DNA from: Oxalobacteraceae bacterium UBA6018
Lineage (GTDB): Bacteria > Pseudomonadota > Gammaproteobacteria > Burkholderiales > Burkholderiaceae_D
Reading direction: 5' to 3'
DNA: 30,097 nucleotides
Assembly (NCBI GenBank): GCA_002428015.1
Contig: DIZW01000100.1
Span: 9,389-39,485 of the forward strand
The translations under genes were made by a program, and so were the position numbers. The number at the start of each line of letters is the position of its first letter. Within the stretch, counting starts at the first letter, position 1. This document shows, piece by piece, positions 1 to 8,318 of this stretch. The notes under the pieces are model-generated. The model made no database searches. It had not been told where the DNA came from and worked only from the letters and a program-made list of their open reading frames with translations.

Positions 1-533
1 CGCGACTTGGCCCAGTCCAGCACCCCGGTGACCAGGCCGCCCGACTGCGACACGAAGGCGATCCGCCCGGGCAGAGCGCCGGTGTGGGCGAAGCTGGCGT
101 TCAGGCCGATGGCGGGCACCAGCAGCCCTACGCAGTTGGGCCCGAGCAGGCGCAGCACGTAGGGGCGGGCCGCGTCCAGCGTGGCCTGCCTGAGCGTGCG
201 CCCGTGCGCGTCCGGCGCGTTCAGCCCGGCGCTGAGGATGATGGCGGCGCGCGTGCCGCGCTCGCCCAGTTCCCGGACGATGCCGGGCACGGTGGCGGCC
301 GGGGTGCAGATGACGGCCAGGTCCGGCGCCATCGGCAGCTCCGCCACGCTGGCGTAGGCGGCCAGGCCGCGCAGGCTGCGGTACTTGGGGTTGACCGGGT
401 ACACCGGGCCGGCGAAGCCGCCGCCGATGACATTGCCCAGCACCGTGGCGCCGACGCTGTGGGGCTTCTCGGAGGCGCCGACGATGGCCACCGATCGGGG
501 CGCGAACAGCTGCCGCAGATTTCTAACGCTCAT
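1..533 (-). CDS. ADP-forming acyl-CoA (acetyl-CoA) synthetase, N-terminal part, cut by window start
   Basis: The 177 visible residues begin MSVRNLRQLFAPRSVAIVGAS and form the CoA-binding Rossmann domain of the succinyl-CoA ligase alpha/ADP-forming acetyl-CoA synthetase superfamily. Visible hallmarks are the VAIVGAS loop, VYPVNPKY, LRLLGPNCVGL and FVSQSGGL. In the family this domain is followed by a ligase/ATP-grasp part and, in the bacterial Pat-type proteins, a GNAT acetyltransferase domain; neither lies within the window. The enzyme type interconverts acyl-CoA and acyl phosphate/ATP, or acts as a regulatory protein acetylase. The start is the ATG at 533. A perfect FNR box lies about 67 nt upstream, with TAACCT at 566-571 (minus strand TAxxxT) as a possible -10. 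It is divergent from the universal stress gene. Family call is confident; the exact subtype is open because the C-terminus is missing. Confidence 0.85.
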   Translation of the reverse strand, partial: MSVRNLRQLFAPRSVAIVGASEKPHSVGATVLGNVIGGGFAGPVYPVNPKYRSLRGLAAYASVAELPMAPDLAVICTPAATVPGIVRELGERGTRAAIILSAGLNAPDAHGRTLRQATLDAARPYVLRLLGPNCVGLLVPAIGLNASFAHTGALPGRIAFVSQSGGLVTGVLDWAKS

Positions 534-593
534 GGTTTTCTCACCCGGTTGTCGATGGCAGATGCAGGTTAGACGGCGCGCGCCACCGCTCAG

Positions 594-607
594 TTGATGT
601 GCATCAA
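594..607. promoter_or_regulatory. Perfect FNR/ANR box between divergent acyl-CoA synthetase and usp genes
   Basis: The sequence TTGATGTGCATCAA matches the FNR/ANR consensus TTGAT-N4-ATCAA at all ten specified positions. It is symmetric and can serve both directions. Hexamers with the key -10 bases (T1, A2, T6) lie about 32 bp from the box centre on both sides: TAACCT (566-571, minus) and TACCGT (630-635, plus). Both are weak as sigma-70 -10 elements, as is usual for activator-dependent promoters. Confidence 0.85.
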
Positions 608-710
608 ATTTGCCCGAACATTCCCTTGTTACCGTCGATTGCTTGTGGACGCGGACCATGCTAAGGCCTACGCTTATCCTATCTACCAACAACAAACTGG
701 GAGTCCTGCC

Positions 711-1541
711 ATGTCGTACAAGACCATACTCGTTCATGTCGATCATTCCGCCCACGCGCCCGAGCGCATGCGGGTGGCCGCCCAGCTGGCATTGGAACAC
801 GATGCCCATCTCGTTGGCGCGGCCATGGTCGGGCTGTCGCGTTTCATCTACGACGACAGCGGCGTGGACCTGGCGGCCACGGTGATGGCAGCCCAGATCG
901 AGGCGCTGGGCGAGCGCGCGCGCGCCTCCCTGGAGCAGTTCGAGGCGCTGGCGCGCACGCTGGGGGTGGCCTCGTACGAGGCGCGCCTGGTCGAGGACGA
1001 CGCCGAGAACGGCCTGGCGCTGCAGGCGCGCTACGCCGACCTGGTGGTGCTGAGCCAGGTGGACCCGGAAGACCCGGTCGCGCGCCTGATGTCAGGGCTG
1101 CCCGAATACGTGCTCATGACCGGCGCCCGCCCGGTGCTGATCGTGCCCTACGCCGGCCATTTCGCGGCGCTCGGGCGGCACGTGCTGGTGGCCTGGGACG
1201 AGAGCCGCGAAGCCACCCACGCGATCGCGGACGCGCGCACCTTGCTCGAACGGGCCGGCCAGGTGACGCTGGCCGTGTGCAATCCGGACCAGGCCAGCGC
1301 GCCCCAGCCCGGCGCCGACATCGCGCTCTACCTGGCGCGCCACGGCATCAAGGTGGAACTGGTGACCCAGCAAACCGGGAGCGACGTCGGCAACGCGCTG
1401 CTGTCGCTGGCGGCCGAGCGCCAGTGCGACCTGCTGGTCATGGGCGGCTACGGCCACGCGCGCTTTCGCGAACTGCTGCTCGGCGGCGTGACCGACACCC
1501 TGCTCAGGACGATGACCCTGCCGGTGCTGATGTCGCACTGA
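711..1541 (+). CDS. Universal stress protein, tandem UspA domains
   Basis: 276 residues starting MSYKTILVHVDHS. The start is the ATG at 711, chosen because it is preceded by GGGAG seven bases upstream and because the two other usp genes in this window begin the same way (MSYKTILVHVD, MSFKTIQVYVD). Two Usp folds can be seen. The N-terminal half ends in VLMTGARPVLIVPY. The C-terminal half carries the nucleotide-binding type loop MGGYGHARFRELLLGGVT followed by LPVLMSH. Proteins of this family accumulate in stress, stationary phase and hypoxia and act in the cytoplasm; the biochemical role is usually unknown. A perfect FNR box lies about 110 nt upstream. Its last 38 nt overlap the 3' end of the convergent sensor kinase gene. 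Confidence 0.93.
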   Translation: MSYKTILVHVDHSAHAPERMRVAAQLALEHDAHLVGAAMVGLSRFIYDDSGVDLAATVMAAQIEALGERARASLEQFEALARTLGVASYEARLVEDDAENGLALQARYADLVVLSQVDPEDPVARLMSGLPEYVLMTGARPVLIVPYAGHFAALGRHVLVAWDESREATHAIADARTLLERAGQVTLAVCNPDQASAPQPGADIALYLARHGIKVELVTQQTGSDVGNALLSLAAERQCDLLVMGGYGHARFRELLLGGVTDTLLRTMTLPVLMSH

Positions 1542-4500
1542 GCGCCTCGCCGTGGCGCGCCAGCCAGGCGCGCGCGGCGTCCATGACGGCGTCGAGCTCG
1601 CGCCCGGCCTGGTCGAACAAGGCGGCGCGTTGCGCGGCCTGCTCGCTCTTCAAGGCCTGCTCTAGCGTCAGCGAGACCGCGGCGAAGCGCTTGGCGCCGA
1701 CGCTGCCCACGCCGCCGCGCAGCGCGTGCAGGCTGGCGGCCGCCTCGGCCGGCTCCCCGGCCAGCCATTGCGCGCGCGCCGCAGCGAACTGCGCGCCGCT
1801 GTCATCCACCATGCGCCGCACCAGCTTGGCGATGGAGGCCAGGTGGGCCGGGTTGCCGCGCGCGATATTGACCAGCGGGTCTAGCCGCAGCACCGGCAGC
1901 GCCGCCAGGTCGGCCTCGGCGGCGCTGGCCGCCGGGGCCAGCGGGACCAGGGCCGGCAGCCCGGCGCGCAGCGCGGCCGGCAGGTGGCGCACGATGGTGG
2001 CCAGCATGTCGTCCACCTCGACCGGCTTGGCGATCAGGTCGTCCATGCCGCAGGCCAGGCAGGCGGCGCGCTCGGTCTCGGTCACGCCGGCGGTCATGGC
2101 CACCACCGGCAAGCCCAGGCCCAGCGTGGCGCGCAGCCTGCGGGTGGCCTCGAAGCCATCCATCACCGGCATCTGGATATCCATCAGCACCAGGTCGTAG
2201 GCGGTGGGGCCGGCGGCCAGCCGCGCCAGCGCCAGCGCGCCGTTCTCGACGACGTCGATGCGCGCGCCGACCCGCTCCAGGATGCCGCGCGCCACCGCCT
2301 GGTTCAGTTCGTTGTCCTCGGCCAGCAGCAGGCGCACGCCGTCCAGGCGGCGCGGCGGCGCGACGGCCGCGGGATAGGCCAGCAGGCCCGCGCCCGGGCG
2401 CCCCTGCACCAGCACCTCGTGCAGGGTGTCGAACAGGCTCGATCCGGTCACCGGCTTGCTCAGCACCGCCGCGATCAGCTGGGCGTCGGGCGTGTCGGCC
2501 AGCTTGCCGCGGCCGTAGGCGTTGACCATCAGGATCAGCGGCAGCTTCGCCGGTGGGGCCTCCTGGCGCAAGGCGCGCGCGGTGGCCATGCCGTCCATGC
2601 CGGGCATCTGCCAGTCCAGCAGCATCACGTCGTAAGGGTGGCCGGACAGGGCCGCCGCGCCGGCCAGCGCCAGCGCCTCGGTGCCGGAGGCGGCGCACTC
2701 GCATTGCCAGCGCCAGCCGGCGATGGTCTTGGCCAGGTAGGCGCGGCTGGTGGGATTGTCGTCGACCACGAGCACGCGCAGCTGGCCCAGCGCGCCGGCG
2801 GCGCGGCGCGTGTCGGCCTCCTCGGATACGCGCAGCGGCAGCCGGATGGTGAAGCGGCTGCCCTTGCCCTCCTCGCTGTCGAGCGTGATCGAGCCGCCCA
2901 TCAATTCGGTGAGCTGCTTGGAGATCGTCAGGCCCAGGCCGGTGCCGCCGAAGCGCCGGGTGGTGGAGGAGTCGCCTTGGGTGAAGGGCGAGAACAGGCG
3001 CGCCTGCTGCTCCTTGCCGATGCCGATGCCGGTGTCGCTCACCACGATCTGCAAGGTCGCCCGGCCGGCCTCGCGCGCGGCCAGCTCGACCAGCAGGCTC
3101 ACCTCGCCCTGCTCGGTGAACTTGATCGCGTTGCCGACCAGGTTGACCAGCACCTGCTGCAGGCGCAGCGCGTCGCCGATCACCATCTGCGGCACGGCCG
3201 GATCGACCCCGATGGCCAGCTCGAGGTCCTTGTCGCCCGCGTTGACGCTCATGATGGTGGCGATGGCCCCCAGCACGTCGCCCAGGTGGAATACGCTCTC
3301 GGCCAGCTGCATGCCGCCCGCCTCGACCTTGGAAAAGTCGAGGATGTCGTTCATGATGCCGAGCAGCGACTGGCCCGAGCTGCGGATCATGTCGAGGTAT
3401 TTCTTCTGCTCGGCGTTGAGCGCGGTGTGGGCCAGCAGGTAGGCCATCCCGAGCACGGCGTTCATCGGGGTGCGCAATTCGTGGCTCATGTTGGCGACGA
3501 ATTCGCCCTTGGCGCGGTTGGCCGCCTGGGCGCGGTCGCGCTCGTGTTCGAGCTCGGTGGCGCGGGCGGCGATTTCGGCGGCCAGCCGGTGGCGCTCGGT
3601 GATGTCGCGGGCAAACGCGTTGGCGACGAAGCCGCTGCCGTTGTGGTAGGCGGCCACGGACAGCTCGATCGGGATCTCGCGCCCGTCGCGGGTCAGGGCG
3701 GTCAATTCGACGCGCCGGTTGACGATCGGGCCGCTGCCGGTGCTGGCGAAGCGCCGCAAGCCATGATTATGGGCGGCGCGCTGGTCGGGCGGGATGATCA
3801 TGCCGCTCAGCTCGCGGCCAATGGCGTCCGCGGCGCTCCAGCCGAAGGTCTGCTCGGCGGCGCGGTTCCAGTCGGTGACGCGGCCGTCGATCCCGAGCGC
3901 GATGAAGGCATCGTTGGAATTGTCCAGGATGACGCGGGTGCGGCGCTGCTCGGCCACCAGCTGGACCAGCAGCGGTCGCACCTGGATCAGCAGGGCCGAG
4001 GAGCCCAGCACCACCAGCACCACCAGCGCGGCCACGAGCGCGTTGGCGCGTTCGCGCAACGGGGAATACAAGGTCTCGACGTTGCTCTTGATGACCACCC
4101 CGAGCCCGTAATCCTTGACCGGGGTGTAGCCGGCGAAGACCGGGATGCCGCGCAGGTCACGCGTGACCGCGACCCCGGAGCGGCCCAGCAGCGCGTGGTT
4201 GATGGGCAGGTTGACGCTGCCGTCGGGGCGGTACATCGGGATGCGGAACGGCGCCGGGTAGAAGCGGCTCGGGGCGCAGGCCGCGTCGGTCTGGTCGAGG
4301 TTGCAGACCAGGATGTCGGACGAGGCGCCGCGCGCGCGCACGTCAGCCAGCAGGCGGTCGAAGATGGGGATGCGCTGCTCGGTGACGATGCGCCCGAGCA
4401 CGCGCTCGCCGTCGCGCACGTCGTTCTCGGTGTACAGCAGGTAGCTGCCGTCCCACAGCAGCGCGGCGACCTGGCCCGGCGTGTGCAAGGGCTGGCGCGT

Positions 4501-5532
4501 GATCGCCGGCCCGCGCATGAACTGGCCGCTGGCGGCCAGCAGCTCGCCGTCGACGTTGTAGAACTCGACGGCGGTCACGCCGGCGTTGGAAAAGCTGGCG
4601 CCGGCCGCCACCAGGCGTGCGCGCGCCGCGCCGTCCTTGGGGGAGCGTTCGATCTCGCGCATGTACTCGCGCACCGCGCTGCGGGTGGCCAGATTGTGCG
4701 AGAACCACAGGCTCGTTTCCAGCGTATTGCCCAGGGTGGTGGCGCTGGTGTTGGCCGTGAGCAGGATGTTTTCGGAAATCGACTGCTCGTAGCTGTCGCG
4801 CATGACGGCGAAACCGGCGGCGCCGGCCGACAGGGCCACCAGCGCCACCACGCCCAGCGCGCGCCAGGTGATGCGGCGTTCGTAGTCGACCGGGGCGGTG
4901 CGCGCGCGGTCGCGCAAGCTCGAACGCAGGCCCCACAGGCACAGGCCGAGCACGCTGACGCCGGCCGCGGTCGCCGGCACCATGCCGTTGGCGGCGGCGA
5001 TGCGGTACAGGGCCTCGAGCTTGAGGAAGTAGCCGAACAGCGCGCCGAAGCCGATCGCGGCAACCAGCGCCGCGGCCGCGGCCAGCGCCAGGTCCTGGGC
5101 GCGGCTGCGCAGCGAAAGCCGGCTCAGCCAGAGCGCCACGCCAGACAGGAGAAAGGCCAGCGCCGTGTTGGGCGCCATCCGGCCCGGGTGCGGCGTGGCG
5201 GCCGAGGGCGCGGTTGGAACGCGCACCAGGTCGATCCCCAGCTTCAGGTTCAGCAGATGCTCGGCCAGCACCATCAACGGCACCACCAGCAGCAGCGCGG
5301 CCGCGCAGCGCCATGCGAACTCGAGCGGCGCGCTGACGCGGCGCTGGGCGAAGGCGCAGCAAAAGCCCGCCGCCATGAACAGGCAGGGCGTGACGATGCC
5401 CATGTTGGCCGACCCCGGGATCAGCAAGGCGATGGTCTTGCTGAGAAAAATCCAGCGCAGCGCGACCAATAAGCCCAGCAGGGCGATCGACAGCCCGGCG
5501 ATCTGATCGGCGGAGAAAGCGTATTTTTTCAT
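1504..5532 (-). CDS. Membrane hybrid sensor histidine kinase (PAS-HisKA-HATPase-REC-REC-Hpt)
   Basis: 1342 residues from the ATG at 5532 (MKKYAFSADQ). An upstream in-frame TTG at 5583 lacks a Shine-Dalgarno and was not chosen. The N-terminal ~250 residues hold about seven or eight hydrophobic segments, including an RMAPNTALAFLLSG stretch. A large extracytoplasmic sensor region follows, then one more membrane helix near residue 500. The cytoplasmic part has a PAS domain (VILDNSNDAFIALG), HisKA with phospho-acceptor His684 (MSHELRTPMN), a HATPase with DTGIGI and GGTGLGLTIS, receiver 1 (Asp973), receiver 2 (Asp1118) and a C-terminal Hpt domain with His1269 (LHALRGG). It is a complete BarA/EvgS-style phosphorelay in one chain. 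No partner regulator is adjacent. Receiver 1 has Asn1004 where a Thr/Ser is normal (LMVNAYGR). The ligand is unknown. Confidence 0.93.
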   Translation of the reverse strand: MKKYAFSADQIAGLSIALLGLLVALRWIFLSKTIALLIPGSANMGIVTPCLFMAAGFCCAFAQRRVSAPLEFAWRCAAALLLVVPLMVLAEHLLNLKLGIDLVRVPTAPSAATPHPGRMAPNTALAFLLSGVALWLSRLSLRSRAQDLALAAAAALVAAIGFGALFGYFLKLEALYRIAAANGMVPATAAGVSVLGLCLWGLRSSLRDRARTAPVDYERRITWRALGVVALVALSAGAAGFAVMRDSYEQSISENILLTANTSATTLGNTLETSLWFSHNLATRSAVREYMREIERSPKDGAARARLVAAGASFSNAGVTAVEFYNVDGELLAASGQFMRGPAITRQPLHTPGQVAALLWDGSYLLYTENDVRDGERVLGRIVTEQRIPIFDRLLADVRARGASSDILVCNLDQTDAACAPSRFYPAPFRIPMYRPDGSVNLPINHALLGRSGVAVTRDLRGIPVFAGYTPVKDYGLGVVIKSNVETLYSPLRERANALVAALVVLVVLGSSALLIQVRPLLVQLVAEQRRTRVILDNSNDAFIALGIDGRVTDWNRAAEQTFGWSAADAIGRELSGMIIPPDQRAAHNHGLRRFASTGSGPIVNRRVELTALTRDGREIPIELSVAAYHNGSGFVANAFARDITERHRLAAEIAARATELEHERDRAQAANRAKGEFVANMSHELRTPMNAVLGMAYLLAHTALNAEQKKYLDMIRSSGQSLLGIMNDILDFSKVEAGGMQLAESVFHLGDVLGAIATIMSVNAGDKDLELAIGVDPAVPQMVIGDALRLQQVLVNLVGNAIKFTEQGEVSLLVELAAREAGRATLQIVVSDTGIGIGKEQQARLFSPFTQGDSSTTRRFGGTGLGLTISKQLTELMGGSITLDSEEGKGSRFTIRLPLRVSEEADTRRAAGALGQLRVLVVDDNPTSRAYLAKTIAGWRWQCECAASGTEALALAGAAALSGHPYDVMLLDWQMPGMDGMATARALRQEAPPAKLPLILMVNAYGRGKLADTPDAQLIAAVLSKPVTGSSLFDTLHEVLVQGRPGAGLLAYPAAVAPPRRLDGVRLLLAEDNELNQAVARGILERVGARIDVVENGALALARLAAGPTAYDLVLMDIQMPVMDGFEATRRLRATLGLGLPVVAMTAGVTETERAACLACGMDDLIAKPVEVDDMLATIVRHLPAALRAGLPALVPLAPAASAAEADLAALPVLRLDPLVNIARGNPAHLASIAKLVRRMVDDSGAQFAAARAQWLAGEPAEAAASLHALRGGVGSVGAKRFAAVSLTLEQALKSEQAAQRAALFDQAGRELDAVMDAARAWLARHGEALSATSAPAGSSS

Positions 5533-5650
5533 GTGCGCAGCGTAAGACCGGGTTCCGCGCAAGAGTACCACAGGCAGCGGCAAGGCTAACGCCGTGGCCC
5601 CCGCCGGCGGACGAAGGCACCAGTCGGGCGCTGGCGTGCGGATGGGAGGG

Positions 5651-5800
5651 GGCCGCTCGGGCGCTGGCCTGTTGACCTGAGGCGGCCGCGCGCGAGCCAG
5701 CCTGTCGACTGCGGCGGCCGCTCCGGCGATCGTCTGTTGACCTGAGGCGGCCGCTCGGGCGCTGGCCTGTTGATCTGAGGCTGCGGCTCGGGCGCTGGCC
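5651..5800. repeat. Degenerate 33-bp tandem repeat (about 4.5 units) in a 370-bp gene-free stretch
   Basis: Units at 5651-5683, 5684-5715 (32 nt, diverged), 5716-5748, 5749-5781 and a partial at 5782-5800. Units 1 and 4 differ at a single position (ACCTGAGGC against ATCTGAGGC). Each begins GGCCGCTC and ends TGTTGACCTGAGGC or a variant. The array fills most of the spacer between the divergent sensor kinase and hydrolase genes (5533-5903). A minus-strand reading frame through it gives a Pro/Arg-rich repeat of about 11 residues, but no start site or family supports a protein. Confidence 0.8.
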
Positions 5801-5903
5801 CGGCGTTGTTTTTAAACCACGCAAACGCCGGCTCTCCCGTCCCGGGCGCGCACGCACGCGCGGGCGTCGGACGCTGGCGAGCGAACCGGTTAGACTCAAG
5901 CAT

Positions 5904-6809
5904 ATGAACCATACACGCAAAGTCGCAGGTGTCGCCGGGGCGCTCAGCTTCCTGTGGGTCGGGCTGACGGCGGCGATCGCCGCCAGCCAGCGCAAGCTGG
6001 TCTTCAACCCCACCGTCAAGCGCGAGGTGGCCAATCCGCGCAGCAGCGGCCATCGCACGCGCGCCATCGTGCTGCGCGCCAAGGACGGCACCAAGCTGTC
6101 GGGCTGGCTGATGACGCCCCAGGTGGTTGGCCCCCACCCGGCCGTCCTGTACTTCGGCGGGCGGTCCGAGGAAGTGTCATGGGTGGTGCGCGACGCCGGC
6201 AAGCTGTTTCCCGGCATGGCCGTGCTGGCCGTCAACTACCGCGGCTATGGCGCCTCCCAGGGCGACCCGGCCGAGCAGCACATGGTCGAGGACGGCCGCC
6301 TGCTGTTCGACTGGCTGGCCGAGCGCCACCATGTCGACGCGGGCCGGGTGGCCGTGGTCGGTCGCAGCCTCGGTTCTGGCGTGGCGGTGCAGGTGGCGCT
6401 GGCCCGTCCCGTGCACTCGCTGGTGCTGATCACACCCTACGATTCGATACTGGCGATCGCCAGGCGGCGTTTTCGCGCCGTGCCGGTCGGCTTCGTGCTG
6501 CGCCACCGCTTCGAATCCGTCAAGTACGCGCCCGAACTGACCGCGCCCACCTATGTGCTGCGCGCCTTCTCCGACGACATCGTGCCGCACTCGCACACCG
6601 ACCTGCTCGTCGCCAAGTTGGGCACGCTGCATCTGGACGAGATCGTGCCGGGCTCGGACCATCTCAACATTCCGTACCTGGAGGCGACCCAGACCCGCAT
6701 CGCCGCCTTCCTGCGCCAGCAGTTCGGCCTGGCACATCCTGCGCCGGCCAGCCCGGCCCGGGTCGGCGTGCGCCCCGCGCTGGCGCCACAGGAGCCGATT
6801 CCCGGCTAA
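5904..6809 (+). CDS. Membrane-anchored alpha/beta hydrolase
   Basis: 301 residues with an N-terminal hydrophobic segment (about 8-27), which is probably a signal anchor. An alpha/beta-hydrolase core follows. The nucleophile elbow is VGRSLGSG with Ser155; Asp224/225 (SDDIVPH) and His253 (GSDHLN) complete the triad. The layout, with a VLYFGG oxyanion strand and NYRGYGASQG, matches the ABHD12/13 or YfhR/BEM46-like group of serine hydrolases. Substrates in that group are poorly defined (lysolipids, esters). The start at 5904 has only a weak ribosome site (CTCAAG). The gene stands alone, divergent from the kinase, with its 3' end facing a cyclase gene 63 nt away. Confidence 0.88.
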   Translation: MNHTRKVAGVAGALSFLWVGLTAAIAASQRKLVFNPTVKREVANPRSSGHRTRAIVLRAKDGTKLSGWLMTPQVVGPHPAVLYFGGRSEEVSWVVRDAGKLFPGMAVLAVNYRGYGASQGDPAEQHMVEDGRLLFDWLAERHHVDAGRVAVVGRSLGSGVAVQVALARPVHSLVLITPYDSILAIARRRFRAVPVGFVLRHRFESVKYAPELTAPTYVLRAFSDDIVPHSHTDLLVAKLGTLHLDEIVPGSDHLNIPYLEATQTRIAAFLRQQFGLAHPAPASPARVGVRPALAPQEPIPG

Positions 6810-6872
6810 CCGCTTGGCCTTGGCCTGGCCCCAGCGGCGCGCCTTCCGGCCTTGCTGGTGGTGCCGGCCTGG

Positions 6873-8198
6873 TTAGTGCTCGTGGCCCAAATCGGCGAAG
6901 AACCGGCAGCAGTTGCGCCCGGCGTTCTTGGCCGCGTACATGGCGGTGTCGGCGTTGCGCACCAGGTCGTCCAGCGAGTCGCCGTCCTGGGGGTAGACGC
7001 TGATGCCGAGGCTCGCTGAAATCGTCACCACGCCCTGTTCCAAGGTGAACGGGCGCGCCAGCTCGGCCACGAGCTTGGCGCAGAACGAGGCCACCGCCGC
7101 CGGGGCCGTCATGTCGGTCAAGGTGACTGTAAATTCGTCGCCGCCCAGGCGCGCCACGGTATCGGTTTCGCGCACGCTGCGGGCAATCCGTTCCGCCACC
7201 TGGCGCAGCAAATGGTCGCCGGCCGCGTGGCCCAGGGTGTCGTTGACGGCCTTGAAGCCGTCCAGGTCGATGAACAGCAGGGCCAGGGCGCGCCCGGTGC
7301 GCTTGGCGTGCTTCATCTCATGCGCCAGCCGCTCGCGAAACAGGTTGCGGTTGGGCAGGTCAGTCAGGTAGTCGAAGTCGGCGCCGCGGCGCGCCTTTTC
7401 CTCGGCGGCCTTGCGCTCGGTAACGTCGCGCGCGGTGCCCGCCACGGCCGAGTAGCCGCCCTGGGGGTCCGGCACCGGCACCAGCAGGTATTCATAGACG
7501 GCGCTGGTGCCGGCCATGGTGAACTGCAGTTCGCCGCGGTGGGTGATGCCCGAGGCGACCACGGCGCGGGCCTGGACTTCGATGTCGGGCGCGAACGGCG
7601 CCAGCAGCGCGAACAGGCAGGTGCGGGTCACTTTGGCCGGCTCAAGGTGAAAGACACTGGTGAAGGCCTGGTTGGCGTACAGCAGGCGACCGCCGGGATC
7701 GATGATGTAGTTCAGGTCAGGCGAACTGGACAGCAAAGCGTCGAACAAGCGCGCCTGGTAGTCCTTCTGGGCCGTGTAGCGCGCCAGCGATTCGGTGAGG
7801 GACTGGTCGATGGCCTCGTTAAAGCGCGTCATGTCTTCCAGCAACGGCTCCGGACGCCCGAGCGCCAGGAACAACAGGCCCAGCACGCTGGCGCGCAGGG
7901 CGCGGTATTCCGACATGGCTTCGCTGACGCTGAATCCCTCGGCGACGCGGGCCAGGCCGTGCATTTCGGCCTTGCTCTGCGACGGCGGCGGCGGCACCAG
8001 GCCGGCCGCCTTGGCCGCCTGCTGCTCGGGCGACTGGGGACAGATCAGGTCGGCGGCGATGGTTTCGAGAATGCCGCGCGCGTGGTCGCGCAGGCTGGCC
8101 GTATTGAGCCCCTGCGCGGCCGGAACGGTCTGCGCGAAACGCTCCCATTCGTCCAGGATGGTCTCGATGTTGGCGAGAATAAATGAGGACAGGTTCAT
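6873..8198 (-). CDS. Diguanylate cyclase: RsbRD-like N-terminal region, PAS, GGDEF
   Basis: 441 residues. The first ~150 are helical (ANIETILDEWERFAQTV) and resemble the RsbRD N-terminal or other globin-like sensor-input domains. A PAS domain follows (LLSSSPDLNYIIDPGGRLLYANQAF), then a GGDEF domain beginning DYLTDLPNRNLF. The active-site motif GGDEF is at residues 352-356, and an intact inhibitory I-site RxxD (Arg343-Asp346) lies five residues before it, so it should make cyclic di-GMP with product feedback. There is no EAL domain. No membrane helix is obvious, so it is likely cytosolic. It is transcribed away from the metallopeptidase gene across a 120-bp spacer. Confidence 0.92.
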   Translation of the reverse strand: MNLSSFILANIETILDEWERFAQTVPAAQGLNTASLRDHARGILETIAADLICPQSPEQQAAKAAGLVPPPPSQSKAEMHGLARVAEGFSVSEAMSEYRALRASVLGLLFLALGRPEPLLEDMTRFNEAIDQSLTESLARYTAQKDYQARLFDALLSSSPDLNYIIDPGGRLLYANQAFTSVFHLEPAKVTRTCLFALLAPFAPDIEVQARAVVASGITHRGELQFTMAGTSAVYEYLLVPVPDPQGGYSAVAGTARDVTERKAAEEKARRGADFDYLTDLPNRNLFRERLAHEMKHAKRTGRALALLFIDLDGFKAVNDTLGHAAGDHLLRQVAERIARSVRETDTVARLGGDEFTVTLTDMTAPAAVASFCAKLVAELARPFTLEQGVVTISASLGISVYPQDGDSLDDLVRNADTAMYAAKNAGRNCCRFFADLGHEH

Positions 8199-8318
8199 AC
8201 GGCCGCGCCGGAAATTCCGTTAGACCCCGCGCCCGCGCCGGGGTTCGCACCGCCGCGGCCGGCATGCTACAGTTACGGACTGGGCCACGAGCCCTACCCT
8301 GATCAATTTGAGTCCACC

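Noticed and set aside
1984..5472. Long plus-strand open frame (1162 residues) over the sensor kinase
   Set aside because: It is the antisense of a GC-rich real gene: Gln/His/Gly/Ala-rich composition, no family, no ribosome site, and the minus strand has complete domains.
4343..6235. Minus-strand frames across the 33-bp repeats (630 and 183 residues)
   Set aside because: They are out of frame with the kinase, pass through the hydrolase on the opposite strand, and have repeat-derived Pro/Arg composition and no recognisable domain.
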